Assembly: GCA_030949385.1 (NCBI GenBank) | Contig: JAUZSP010000001.1 | Location: 124,001-188,000 of the forward strand | DNA length: 64,000 bases | Reading direction: 5' to 3' | DNA from: Gammaproteobacteria bacterium | GTDB lineage: Bacteria > Pseudomonadota > Gammaproteobacteria > JAUZRS01 | Part shown: positions 11,238-21,650 of the stretch, in pieces | Position numbering within the stretch: the first letter of the stretch is position 1 | Layout: each line of letters begins with the position of its first letter | Notes under the pieces: model-generated | Told to the model about the DNA's origin: nothing | Seen by the model: only the letters and a program-made list of their open reading frames with translations | Database searches by the model: none | Translations under genes and position numbers: made by a program

Positions 11238-14200
11238 TTAGCGTCCTCCCTTAGAGACGTGATTACTGGTCTGTTGGTACTGCATGTCGAGCAAAGCGCG
11301 GCGATAATCCACCGGCATCACTTTGACAAATTTGGGCAGATAGGCTTCCCAGTCGTTGAGGATCTTCTCTGCCACAGCACTGTTGGTGTAGTGTTTGTGC
11401 TGCTCGATCAACTGCTTCAGGCGCTGGGCATCAAAACGGGTCATGTCGTGGCTGAGATCCACTTTGCCGTGGCTTTCCAGATCGCCGCCTTGGTGATCGA
11501 GTGCTTCCAGAGCGTCATCTTCTTCCGCAATGGGTTCCAGCTCCACCATGGACATATTGCAGCGTGAGGCAAAGGTACCGGCTTCATCAAGCACGTAAGC
11601 GATGCCGCCAGACATGCCAGCAGCGAAGTTTCGTCCGGTTTCACCCAGCACGACGACGATGCCGCCGGTCATGTATTCGCAGCCGTGATCGCCAACGCCT
11701 TCCACTACGGTGGTTGCGCCGGAGTTGCGTACCGCAAAGCGTTCACCGGCCACACCGCGCAGGAAGCACTCGCCTTGCACGGCGCCATAGAGCACGGTGT
11801 TACCGGCGATGATGTTTTCTTCAGCGATGAGGTTGGATTCTGCTGGTGGGTAGATCACCAGACGGCCACCGGAGAGGCCTTTGCCGACGTAATCGTTGCC
11901 TTCTCCAGCGAGCTCAATGCTGACCCCTTTGGCGACAAAGGCACCAAAACTCTGTCCGGCGGTGCCTTTGGCTTTGATGTGAATGGTGTCATCGGGCAGA
12001 CCGGCGTGACCGTAACGTCGAGCGACCTCACCGGACAGCATGGTGCCGAAGGTGCGGTTGGTGTTGCAGATCGGTGTTTCGATCTGTACTGGGGTGCCGT
12101 TTTCCAGCGCCGCTTTGGCTTCTTCGATCAATTTGTGGTCGATGGCTTTGTGCAGGCCGTGGTCTTGGCTTTCGTTGTTGAACAGCGAGACCCCAGCGGC
12201 GGCTTCCGGTTTGTAGAAGACGCTGTCGAAATTCAGACCCTGTGCTTTCCAGTGGCTGATCGCTTTGCGGGTGTTGAGTAGATCGGAGCGACCGATCATC
12301 TCGTTCATGTTACGGAAACCGAGCTGCGCCATCAGTTCGCGAATCTCTTCGGCGACCATGAAGAAGTAATTGATGACGTGTTCTGGTTTGCCGGTAAAGC
12401 GTTTGCGCAGTTCAGGGTCTTGAGTAGCAATGCCGACAGGGCAGGTGTTGAGATGGCATTTACGCATCATCAGACAGCCTTCGACGATCAGTGGCGCGGT
12501 GGCAAAACCGAATTCATCGGCTCCCAGCAGCGCGCCGATGACCACATCTCGACCGGTGCGAATGCCGCCGTCTACTTGGACCGCAACCCGACCGCGCAGT
12601 TTGTTCATCACCAAGGTCTGGTGGGTTTCCGCCAGACCCAGCTCCCAAGAGCTGCCCGCGTGTTTGATTGAGGTCAGTGGTGAAGCACCGGTGCCGCCGT
12701 CGTAGCCGGAGACGGTGATGTGATCGGCATGGGCTTTGGCAACCCCTGCGGCCACCGTGCCGACACCCACTTCGGAGACCAGTTTGACGCTGACGCGCGC
12801 TTTGGGGTTGACGTTTTTCAGATCGTGGATCAGTTGTGCCAGATCTTCAATGGAGTAGATGTCATGGTGCGGTGGCGGTGAGATTAGCCCCACGCCCTGA
12901 GTGGAGTGACGTACCCGCGCAATTTGGGCGTTGACCTTGTGGCCCGGCAGCTGACCGCCTTCTCCGGGCTTGGCTCCCTGTGCCATTTTGATCTGAATGT
13001 CGTCGGCGTTGACCAAGTATTCGGTGGTGACTCCAAAACGCCCCGAGGCGACTTGTTTGATCGCCGAACGCATGGGGTTCATGCTGCCATCGGGCAGAGG
13101 GTTAAACCGTTCGGGTTCTTCGCCGCCTTCGCCGGTATTGGATTTACCGCCGATTTTGTTCATCGCAATGGCCAGTGTTGAGTGCGCTTCCATAGAGATG
13201 GAGCCAAAGGACATTGCGCCGGTGACAAAGCGTTTGACGATCTCTTTGGCCGGTTCGACTTCATCCAGAGGGAGGGAGTTGTCGGCAAATTGGAACTCAA
13301 ACAGGCCACGGAAGGTGAGCAGGTTTTCGCTCTGTTCGTTGATCAGGCGAGCGAAACTCTTGGTAGCTTTTCGCATCGTTGGCGCGGGTGGCGTATTGCA
13401 GTTTGGAGATGGTGTCGGCAGTCCAGATGTGATTTTCACCGCGCAAACGCACGGCGTAATCGCCGCCTACATCAAGGTGCTTGTTGTAGATAGGGTTGTT
13501 GCCATAAGCGTTGCTGTGCCACTTGATTGCTTCTGCTGCCACTTCCAACAGGCCAATGCCTTCGATGTGGGTGCTGGTACCGCGAAAGTAGTCGTGGACA
13601 AAGGCGCTGTTGAGGCCAACGATGTCGAAAATCTGTGCGCCGCAGTAGGATTGATAGGTGGAGATGCCCATTTTGGACATGACTTTCATCAAACCTTTGC
13701 CCACCGCTTTGATGTAGCGTTTTTGCGCTTCATCGGCGCCGATGTCGTTGGGTAGATCGCTCATCTGAGTCAGGGTTTCAAACGCGACGTAGGGGTTGAC
13801 CGCTTCGGCTCCGTAACCGGCCAAAGTGGCGAAGTGATGCACTTCACGTGCGGCACCGGTTTCGATGACTAAGCCGGTTTCGGTACGCAGCCCTTTGCGG
13901 ATCAGATGTTGATGTACTGTTGAGGTGGCCAGCAGAGCCGGAATGGCAATGTTCTCCTGATTCACGTTGCGGTCGGAGAGGATCAAGATGTTAAAGCCAC
14001 CTGTAACCGCCGTTTCGGCTTTTTCACAGAGCAGTTCCAGTGCGCCCTGCATTCCGTTAGCACCCAGATCGACGCTGTAGCAGATGTTGAGGGTTTTGGT
14101 TTTGAACGCCCCACTGGTGTGATCTTCAATGCGGCGAATGCGTTCCAGATCGGTGTTGGTTAACACCGGTTGGCTTACCTCTAATCTCATGCCTTGGTTT

Positions 14201-15876
14201 TGACTGCCATCGGCCAGACCGAGCAAATTGGGGCGTGGGCCAATCAAGGAGACCAAGGACATCACAATTTCTTCCCGAATCGGGTCGATGGGTGGATTGG
14301 TCACTTGGGCAAAGTTCTGCTTGAAGTAGTTGGCCAGAGGTTTGGCTTGGCTGGAGAGCACTGCGGGTGGGTTGTCGGAACCCATTGAACCAATGGCTTC
14401 TTGGCCACTGCTGGCCATGGGCAGCAGCAAGAATTTTAGATCTTCCTGCGTGGTACCAAAGGCTTGCTGTTTGGCCAGCAGAGTGGCGGCATCCGGTGCC
14501 ATTGGGCCGACCTCTTCTGGCAGCGTGTCCAGTGAGATTTGATCCTGCTGTAGCCACTTTTGATAGGGTTTTTTCTTTGAGAGAGTGGATTTAATCTCTT
14601 CGTCGTCGATGATGCGACCTTCTTCCAAGTCAATGAGGAACATTTTCCCTGGTTGCAGTCGCCATTTTTTGACAATCTTCTCTTCAGGAAAGGTCAACAC
14701 GCCCATCTCTGAGGCCATCATGACGGTGCCGTCGTCGGTGATCAAATAACGCGCCGGACGCAGACCATTGCGATCCAAGGTTGCGCCAATTTGACGACCG
14801 TCGGTGAAGGCGATGGCGGAAGGGCCGTCCCACGGTTCCATCAAGGCGGCGTGGTACTCATAAAACGAGCGTCGCGTTTTTTCCATTAAGTCGTTGCCCG
14901 CCCACGCTTCTGGGATCAGCATCATCATGGCATGGGAAAGGGAATAACCGCCCATTACCAACAGTTCTAGGGCGTTGTCGAAACAGGCCGAATCGGACTG
15001 ACCTTCGGAGATCAGTGGCCAGAGTTTGTTCAGATCGTCGCCCAGTAGATCGGACTGCATGGAGTGACGACGAGCGGCCATCCAGTTGACGTTGCCCTGC
15101 ACGGTGTTGATTTCGCCGTTGTGAGCGATCATGCGGAAGGGCTGTGCCAGATCCCAAGTGGGGAAGGTGTTGGTGGAAAAACGCTGATGAACCAAGGCCA
15201 GCGCTGAGGCCATTTTGTCGTTTTGCAGGTCGAGGTAATATTCGCCCACTTGATTGGAGAGCAACATGCCTTTGTAGAGGATCACGCGGCTGGAGAGGGA
15301 GATTAGGTGAAAATTGTCCAGACCAGAAAGGCTCGCTTGGCGAATGCTGTGTTCTACTTGTTTTCGAATCACGAACAGTGTGCGTTCAAAGGCGGCTTGA
15401 TCGGCGCAGTTTTCTCCACGGCCAATGAAGATTTGGCGAATAAAGGGTTCTGTGGGCAGCACCGATTCACCGAGGCCGTGATTATCTACCGGCACATCGC
15501 GCCAGCCGAGTAGGTGTTGGCCTTCGGCGGCAACGTATTCGGCGATGGTGGCTTCGCAAAAAGCACGGGCTTTCTCTTCTTGCGGGGCGAAGATCATGCC
15601 GACGGCGTAGTCTCCTTCGCTGGGCAGCTCAAAATTGACCACGGAGCGTAGGAAGTCATCGGGGATCTGAATCAAGATGCCTGCACCGTCACCGGCACGA
15701 GGGTCTGCGCCAACCGCACCGCGATGGGTTAAGTTGTGCAAAATTTCCAGACCTTGCTGGACGATGGTGAAACTTTTCCGACCTTTGATGTCGGCTACAA
15801 AACCGACACCACAGTTATCATGTTCGTTACGAGGGTCGTATAACCCCTGTTTGGGTGGCAATTTACCTACGCTCAT
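11238..15876 (-). CDS. gltB: Glutamate synthase large subunit, frame broken by one base
   Basis: The alpha subunit of GOGAT, about 1545 residues once the frame is repaired. Start ATG 15876 is chosen over an earlier in-frame ATG because GAGG lies 7 bases before it. After a short propeptide comes the glutaminase cysteine ([10 protein letters not shown]). The central region and the FMN and 3Fe-4S synthase region ([18 protein letters not shown]) are followed by the GXGXG-rich beta-helix tail. The frame changes at 13354-13356: the minus strand has GAGTTTCGC where GAGTTCGCT would continue YQEFARLIN. Both halves are otherwise intact, which favours a sequencing error. Confidence 0.93.
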
Positions 15877-16106
15877 CTTAGACCTCATTCATCTAATCAT
15901 CCGTTGTTTGGCGGATTTTCGCTCGTTGTTATCAAGTATTGGAACCCGTTTTCTAGGGGCTCGAACAGAACCGTGCAGGATACCTTAGAACGCTTTGTTA
16001 TCCCACCAAGAAAATTTCCCTTAAGCCCTCTGTCTTTGTGAAAAAGGTGAATAAAATATTTTGTTGTTCAGGTCGCAGCGTCGTAGGGCGGCACTAACCC
16101 CTATTG

Positions 16107-16126
16107 ATTCCCGCCTTCGCGGGAAT
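16107..16126 (+). repeat. ATTCCCG hairpin repeat, copy 1
   Basis: Perfect inverted repeat ATTCCCGC and GCGGGAAT around CTTC, followed by GAC. A second copy with a different loop is at 35566-35585. It lies in the 278-base gap between gltB and the rhodanese gene; nothing else was recognised there. Confidence 0.65.
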
Positions 16127-16154
16127 GACGAGCGAAAAATCAGCTGTTAAATTG

Positions 16155-16619
16155 TTACTTCGGTGACCTCTGTTCAGGACGCAGCATGGAGCGGAAAAAT
16201 TCATCGGCAGCGTCAATGTCCACCTCGTTACCCTGTTGGTCTATCAGCGGCAGTTCGTAGTCGTTCCAGCCGCGCAGGCCGGTTTTGAGGGAGAAGACCT
16301 TTTGATAACCGAGCTGGTGGAGGGTGAGGGCGGCCAACACACTGCGATTGCCGGAGCGGCAAAGCACCATCACGTCGCGGTCTCGCGCTTCGACCAGTTC
16401 GGGCAGGGTGTCGTCGTAGTCGTATTCGCAGGCGCTTTCTAAAATGCCTCGGGGAACCCAGAGGGAGTCTTTGATGTGCATGGCGTGGTATTCGTCGGCT
16501 TCACGCACGTCGAGCAGCAGCGGTTTTTCCGTTTGTTGCAGTTGTTCTTCCAGATCCCAAGGAAAGAGTTCTTTGACGTTGTGGAGGGCTTCGTTGACCA
16601 GATCGGTAAAGCGTTTCAT
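16155..16619 (-). CDS. Rhodanese-domain protein
   Basis: A single rhodanese domain of 154 residues with an active-site loop CRSGNRS and the flanking motif LLLDVREADEYHAMHI. Such proteins carry persulfide sulfur on the cysteine; the substrate here is unknown. The start at 16619 (MKRFTDLVNE) is preferred because AGGAT stands 8 bases upstream; the longer frame to 16826 runs into the region upstream of cmoB and has no good ribosome site. Transcribed away from cmoB. Confidence 0.85.
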   Translation of the reverse strand: MKRFTDLVNEALHNVKELFPWDLEEQLQQTEKPLLLDVREADEYHAMHIKDSLWVPRGILESACEYDYDDTLPELVEARDRDVMVLCRSGNRSVLAALTLHQLGYQKVFSLKTGLRGWNDYELPLIDQQGNEVDIDAADEFFRSMLRPEQRSPK

Positions 16620-16768
16620 GGGGTGATCCTTAAAGACGGCAAAATTAGAGGGTAGTGAGGAAGATCGGTTTGGTGTTTCATATTTTAACGTAATCAAGGG
16701 ATTTGTAGATACCAAGGGAGTGAGTTTTAAATGCCGGATCGAGGCGGATTTGCTCTTGCTTGTTTTTT

Positions 16769-16799
16769 GGCGCACTGCCCTTTGGTTACTGCGCCCTAC
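16769..16799 (-). repeat. Dispersed intergenic repeat, copy 2
   Basis: On the minus strand it begins GTAGGGCGCAGTAACCAAAG, sharing 26 to 27 of 31 positions with the copy at 9736-9766. It sits 48 bases upstream of cmoB, between two divergent genes. Confidence 0.75.
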
Positions 16800-16847
16800 A
16801 AAATGATAAAATCGTGATCCACACAATGGATAAAAAAAAGAGCCGTT

Positions 16848-17819
16848 ATGATTCCCGATTACCGACCGTTTTACGCCTTAGTTAAAAATTCCATCTTGGC
16901 GGAGTGGCTGCCCACTCTGCCCAAACAGGTGGAGTCGGCGTTTGATCCGCAGCGTCACGGTGATCTATCGCAGTGGTTGCAGGCGATTCATGATCTGCCT
17001 GATGTGATGACAGAGAGACGGGGATTGAACCGCTCAAGCGTGAGCGTGGGGTTGAGGCAGGAGCTAACCTCGGAACAGTTTTTGAGGTTGGAAAGGGCTT
17101 TGAGGCAGTTGCACCCGTGGCGAAAAGGACCGTTTGAGCTGTTTGGGCTGCCAATTGAGACCGAATGGCGGTCTGATTGGAAATGGGATCGTTTGCAGTC
17201 GTTTATTGCACCGCTGAAAAATCGCACCGTATTGGATATTGGTTGTGGTAACGGTTATCACTGTTGGCGCATGGCGGGTGAGGGGGCGAGTTTGAGTGTC
17301 GGCATTGATCCGAGTTTGCGTTTTGTGATGCAGTTTTGGGCGCTGCAACGTTACATTAACAATCCGGCGGTAACGGTTTTGCCCTTGGGGGTGGATGACC
17401 TGCCGGAGTCGATGGCTTTTGATACGGTGTTTTCTATGGGGGTGCTTTACCATCGTCGTGCGCCAATTGATTTTTTGCAGAGACTTAAATCATGTTTGCG
17501 TCCAGACGGTGAGCTGGTGTTGGAGACTTTGGTGATTGAGGGGGATGAACAGCAATTGCTCATTCCTGAGGGGCGTTACGCCAAGATGCGTAACGTTTGG
17601 TTTATTCCCAGTGTGTTGATGCTGGAGCGAATGTTGCGCCGCTGCGGTTATAAAAACGTGCGTACCGTGGATCTTTCGCCTACGACGGTGTTGGAGCAGC
17701 GCAGTACGGATTGGATGCGCTTTCACTCGTTGGTGGATTTTTTAGACCCTAATGATCATAACTTGACCGTGGAAGGTTATCCTGCGCCAAAACGGGCGGT
17801 ATTGATCGCTAACGCTTGA
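16848..17819 (+). CDS. cmoB: tRNA U34 carboxymethyltransferase CmoB
   Basis: CmoB uses carboxy-S-adenosylmethionine to form 5-carboxymethoxyuridine at the wobble position of certain tRNAs. The 323 residues have the CmoB-specific N-terminal region (MIPDYRPFYALVKNSILAEW), HPWRKGPFELFGLPIETEWRSDWKWDR cut here into HPWRKGPFELFG and WRSDWKWDR, and the methyltransferase motif VLDIGCGNGYH (128-138), followed by GIDPSLRF and FSMGVLYHRR. CmoA, which makes the cofactor, is not adjacent in this window. Confidence 0.96.
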   Translation: MIPDYRPFYALVKNSILAEWLPTLPKQVESAFDPQRHGDLSQWLQAIHDLPDVMTERRGLNRSSVSVGLRQELTSEQFLRLERALRQLHPWRKGPFELFGLPIETEWRSDWKWDRLQSFIAPLKNRTVLDIGCGNGYHCWRMAGEGASLSVGIDPSLRFVMQFWALQRYINNPAVTVLPLGVDDLPESMAFDTVFSMGVLYHRRAPIDFLQRLKSCLRPDGELVLETLVIEGDEQQLLIPEGRYAKMRNVWFIPSVLMLERMLRRCGYKNVRTVDLSPTTVLEQRSTDWMRFHSLVDFLDPNDHNLTVEGYPAPKRAVLIANA

Positions 17820-17882
17820 TTTTTTAGTGGCATTCAGCTTGCATTAAGGATTTTCACTCTGGGTTATGAGTGGCTGAATATC

Positions 17883-19520
17883 ATGGTGGTGCAGGTGCAA
17901 GAAGAAGTCACCTTGAAGCGTATGCCTACTGGTTTTGTTCTGGGTGTGGTGATCGTCTGTCTTTCACCGTTTGTATTGACTTTGCTGGGTTTTGATTTTG
18001 GCAATCATGCTCAAAAGTTGGTTTGGTCTGAACTACCACAACTGACGGCAACAGAGCAGACGAACGCGCTGTTTTATCGTCTGCCGGGTGCCTTTACCCA
18101 CGCTCTGTTGGAATGGACGGCCTTTTGTGCCGCGCTGTTTACCGTGTTGTTGGCGTTTAGTCAGTTTCGAATGAGCGGTGATGTTACTACCCCGATTATC
18201 GGCATGGCGCTTTTTTGTGCGGGCAGTATGGATGCGTTTCATACCTTGGCGGCGGCGCGTTTGATCGAAGCCAATGCGGCTAATCAGGATTTAATCCCCT
18301 TTACTTGGGCTATTTGTCGTATTTTTAATGCTTTGATTATGATTGTTGGGGTGGGGCTGTTTCTGGGCAAGGGGGTGCAGTATCGCCGCTTTGGTACGCC
18401 TTTTTTGCTGCTGGTGTCGTTGCTGTTTATTTTATTGGCGTACGGCATTATCAGTTACTGTGCGCATTCGGACATCCTGCCGCAGACGCAGTACCCTGAT
18501 AACTTTATTACCCGCCCTTATGATCTGATACCGCTGCTGCTGTTTGCTTTTGCCGGTCTTTACCTTTACCCCAAGTTTTACCGACAACAACCGAGTCTGT
18601 TTGCGCATGCGTTGATTATCAGCGCGATTCCTGAAGTGGTGGTTCAATTGCATATGGTGTTTGGTTCGGCGGCGCTGTTTGACCATCATTTTAACATTGC
18701 TCATTTTTTGAAGATTGTCGCTTATGTGGTGCCGATGCTGGGGTTGACTCTGGATTACATTCGTACCTATCAAGAGCAGCAGCGCAGCGCAGCGGCTTTG
18801 GATGAGATGAATAAAAAGTTGGCTCACTCTAACGCTGAATTGGCAACGTCCAATGCTGAACTGGAGCAGTTTGCCTATATTGCTTCACACGATTTGCAGG
18901 AGCCGCTGCGTACCGTCACCAGCTTTTTGCAGTTGTTGCAGAGCGATACGGACACCAAGGTAAGTCAAGATGGGGAAAAGTACCTCAGTTTTGCTATGGA
19001 GGGCAGTGCTCGAATGAAATGTTTGGTGGAAGGTCTGCTGGATTTTTCTCGATTGGGTTCGTCTCAAACGGATTTACAGCGGGTGGACAGCGCGGCGGTT
19101 GTGCAAACGGTGTTGCAGGATCTCGAAGTGTCGATTAGAGATGGGGCGGCTCAGATTGAGGTGGGACGACTGCCGATGGTGCACGCGGATAAACATTTGC
19201 TCTATCAATTGTTGCAAAACCTACTGGCCAATGCGCTTAAGTACCGTTCTGATCAATCTAAAATTCATATTAAGGCGGAGTTGTTTGAAGAGCGTTGGCA
19301 TTTTTCGGTGCAGGATAACGGCATCGGTATGGAGCAGAAACACCATGAGCGTATTTTCCAAATTTTTCAGCGTTTGCACGGCCAGAATGAGTATTCTGGG
19401 GTGGGCATTGGACTGGCGATGTGCAAAAAAATCGCGGAACGCTTGGGTGGCCAGATTTGGGTGGAGTCGGAGTTGGGGGTCGGCTCCACCTTTTTCTTTA
19501 GTCTTGCAGCGGTACGTTAA
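17883..19520 (+). CDS. Orphan membrane sensor histidine kinase
   Basis: The 545-residue protein has about seven membrane segments (residues 15-290), a short coiled linker (300-328), and a HisKA dimerisation domain with the phospho-acceptor H336 in ASHDLQEPLR. The ATPase domain carries the N box (LLANALKYRS), DNGIGM and GVGIGLAMCK. The SHDLQEPL variant is typical of phytochrome-like or cyanobacterial-type kinases. The N-terminal domain, with SMDAFHTLA and TWAICRIFNAL, resembles MASE3-like membrane sensors, but this is a weak assignment. No response regulator gene is next to it; the convergent neighbour is ispG. The signal is unknown. Confidence 0.8.
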   Translation: MVVQVQEEVTLKRMPTGFVLGVVIVCLSPFVLTLLGFDFGNHAQKLVWSELPQLTATEQTNALFYRLPGAFTHALLEWTAFCAALFTVLLAFSQFRMSGDVTTPIIGMALFCAGSMDAFHTLAAARLIEANAANQDLIPFTWAICRIFNALIMIVGVGLFLGKGVQYRRFGTPFLLLVSLLFILLAYGIISYCAHSDILPQTQYPDNFITRPYDLIPLLLFAFAGLYLYPKFYRQQPSLFAHALIISAIPEVVVQLHMVFGSAALFDHHFNIAHFLKIVAYVVPMLGLTLDYIRTYQEQQRSAAALDEMNKKLAHSNAELATSNAELEQFAYIASHDLQEPLRTVTSFLQLLQSDTDTKVSQDGEKYLSFAMEGSARMKCLVEGLLDFSRLGSSQTDLQRVDSAAVVQTVLQDLEVSIRDGAAQIEVGRLPMVHADKHLLYQLLQNLLANALKYRSDQSKIHIKAELFEERWHFSVQDNGIGMEQKHHERIFQIFQRLHGQNEYSGVGIGLAMCKKIAERLGGQIWVESELGVGSTFFFSLAAVR

Positions 19521-19529
19521 TGGTCTGGT

Positions 19530-20762
19530 TTATGATTTGCCGTAGCGTTTTTGTACGTATTGATCAATCAGTTGTTGAAATTCGGCGGCGATGTTGTCGC
19601 CTTTTAGAGTGACGGTTTTCGCGCCATCTTCGTAGACTGGGGCGACGGGTCGTTCACCGGTGCCGGGCATACTGATGCCGATGTTGGCCAGTTTGCTTTC
19701 ACCAGGGCCGTTGACCACACAGCCCATTACCGCCACATTCATGCTTTCAACGCCCGGATGGTTTGTTTTCCAAATGGGCATCTGTTGGCGCAGGTAGTCT
19801 TGGGTTTGCTCAGCTAGGCTTTGAAAAAAGGTGCTGCTGGTGCGCCCACAGCCAGGGCAGGCGATCACCATCGGGGTGAAGGCGCGTAGGCCGAGGGATT
19901 GCAAAATTTCCTGGCCTACGATCACCTCTTGAGTGCGTTTGCCGTTCGGTTCGGGGGTTAGGGAGATGCGAATGGTGTTGCCGATGCCTTCGTTGAGCAG
20001 CACCGCCAGAGCAGCGGTGGAGGCGACAATGCCTTTGGAACCGATGCCCGCCTCGGTCAGACCCAGATGCAGGGCGTAGTCGCAGCGCTGTGCCAGATCA
20101 CGGTAGACGGCGATCAGATCTTGTACGCCGCTCATTTTGCACGAAAGGATGATCTTGTCTTTACCCAGGCCGAGCTCTTCGGCCTTTTGGGCGCTCTCCA
20201 GTGCCGAGGTGACCACCGCTTCGCAGTTGATTTGGTGCAGGCTTTTGGGCTGTTCAGCTTGGGCGTTTTTATCCAGTAGGCGGGCGAGAAGTTCTTGATC
20301 AAGGCTGCCCCAATTGACCCCGATGCGCACCGGTTTGTCGTATTGAATGGCGAATTCAATCATGGTGGCAAACTGTTCATCACGGCGCTTGCCGCGCCCG
20401 ACGTTGCCAGGATTGATGCGGTATTTGTCCAGTGCTTGCGCGCACTCGGGGTGTTTGGTGAGCAGTTTATGACCATTGAAATGAAAGTCGCCGACGATGG
20501 GTACGTCACAGCCCATTTTAGCCAGCTGTTGTTTGATCTCGGGTACGGCTTTGGCGGCGGCTTCGGTGTTGACCGTGATGCGCACCAGTTCGGATCCGGC
20601 GTTGGCCAGTTCGACGATTTGGGCGGCGGTGCGAATCACATCGACGGTGTCGGTGTTGGTCATGGATTGTACTACTACGGGGGCATCACCGCCGATTTGA
20701 ACGTTGCCGACCATGACACTGTGGCGTGTTGGGTGTGAGTTTGTAGGTTGAGTTTGGGACAT
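19530..20762 (-). CDS. ispG: 4-hydroxy-3-methylbut-2-enyl diphosphate synthase IspG (GcpE)
   Basis: IspG is the iron-sulfur enzyme of the penultimate step of the MEP isoprenoid pathway. The chosen start ([15 protein letters not shown]) gives 410 residues; a longer frame to 20816 adds an unconvincing hydrophobic lead. Seen in the sequence: VQSMTNTDT near the N-terminus, [17 protein letters not shown], the cluster cysteines in CPGCGRTS and in [12 protein letters not shown]. It is convergent with the kinase gene upstream. Confidence 0.95.
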   Translation of the reverse strand: MSQTQPTNSHPTRHSVMVGNVQIGGDAPVVVQSMTNTDTVDVIRTAAQIVELANAGSELVRITVNTEAAAKAVPEIKQQLAKMGCDVPIVGDFHFNGHKLLTKHPECAQALDKYRINPGNVGRGKRRDEQFATMIEFAIQYDKPVRIGVNWGSLDQELLARLLDKNAQAEQPKSLHQINCEAVVTSALESAQKAEELGLGKDKIILSCKMSGVQDLIAVYRDLAQRCDYALHLGLTEAGIGSKGIVASTAALAVLLNEGIGNTIRISLTPEPNGKRTQEVIVGQEILQSLGLRAFTPMVIACPGCGRTSSTFFQSLAEQTQDYLRQQMPIWKTNHPGVESMNVAVMGCVVNGPGESKLANIGISMPGTGERPVAPVYEDGAKTVTLKGDNIAAEFQQLIDQYVQKRYGKS

Positions 20763-20830
20763 AATGATTTTAAGGCTGGCTGGGAGAAAAGGATATAGTA
20801 GCTTTTTTTGCTGCAATGATCACTCGGGTA

Positions 20831-20855
20831 TTGAATTTTCTATTTTGACCCCTAT
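20831..20855 (+). promoter_or_regulatory. Sigma-32-type heat-shock promoter of grpE
   Basis: TTGAA (20831-20835), a 13-base spacer, then CCCCTAT (20849-20855) matches the sigma-32 consensus CTTGAA-N13-CCCCAT closely. It lies about 57 bases upstream of the grpE start, as expected for a heat-shock chaperone gene. Confidence 0.75.
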
Positions 20856-20912
20856 TATCCCTTTTTGTTTTATGGTCTTAATAAATAAAAGTGAGCGAGG
20901 TTATCTGAAGCG

Positions 20913-21548
20913 ATGTCTATCGAAGGTGTACCAGAAGATTCAGAACAGCAGGGCAATGCAGAGCAGCAGAGTGCCGCTGCGGACGAGAACAGCGCGCCTA
21001 TCAGTGGTGATGTGCTTGAAGAGGAGGTTCCTGAGCTAAGCAATGAGACAGAGGGCAATGGGTCGGTCAGTCGTGAGATTTTTACCACGGTAACGGAAGA
21101 GCTAGAGAAGACTCGATTAGAGGCAACGGATTATTGGAATCGTCTGTTGCGGATGCAGGCAGAGATGGAAAACATGCGCAAGCGCAATCAACGGGCTTTG
21201 GATAACGCGCATAAATATTCATTGGAAAAATTTTCTGCTGAGTTGTTGGGTGTGGTGGACAGCTTGGATTTGGGTTTGCAAGCGGCTAAAAAAGAGGGGT
21301 CCGATGTGAAGCACATTGTTGAGGGCACAGAGTTGACCTTGAAAATGTTTTTACAGACCTTGGATAAGTTTGACATCGAAGAGGTCAATCCTCTGGGTGA
21401 AAAATTTGACCCTGCGTTGCATCAGGCGATGGGCATGTTGCCCGCTGCGGAAGGCATCGAAAGTAATACGGTGATCACTGTGATGCAGAAAGGCTATCAG
21501 TTGCATGAGCGTCTGTTACGCCCTGCTTTGGTGATGGTGGCAAAATAA
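20913..21548 (+). CDS. grpE: Nucleotide exchange factor GrpE
   Basis: GrpE releases ADP from DnaK. The 211-residue product has an acidic disordered N-terminus (about 1-55), a long coiled coil with WNRLLRMQAEMENMRKRNQR, and the C-terminal beta domain (FDPALHQAMGMLP, KGYQLHERLLRPALVMVAK). It heads the grpE-dnaK-dnaJ group and has its own sigma-32-type promoter. Confidence 0.96.
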   Translation: MSIEGVPEDSEQQGNAEQQSAAADENSAPISGDVLEEEVPELSNETEGNGSVSREIFTTVTEELEKTRLEATDYWNRLLRMQAEMENMRKRNQRALDNAHKYSLEKFSAELLGVVDSLDLGLQAAKKEGSDVKHIVEGTELTLKMFLQTLDKFDIEEVNPLGEKFDPALHQAMGMLPAAEGIESNTVITVMQKGYQLHERLLRPALVMVAK

Positions 21549-21561
21549 GAGTATCAATCCC

Positions 21562-21588
21562 CTTGAATTTGCATCAACTGCCTATAAC
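21562..21588 (+). promoter_or_regulatory. Possible second sigma-32-type promoter, before dnaK
   Basis: CTTGAA (21562-21567), a 13-base spacer and CCTATAAC (21581-21588) resemble a heat-shock promoter with a partial -10 region. It lies in the 102-base gap between grpE and dnaK, so dnaK may be transcribed both from here and from the grpE promoter. Confidence 0.5.
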
Positions 21589-21650
21589 TAATGCAGTAGA
21601 GATTTTTCGGGTTTTAATTTTTTAGGTTTCAGAGTGTTGGAGAAAGAATA

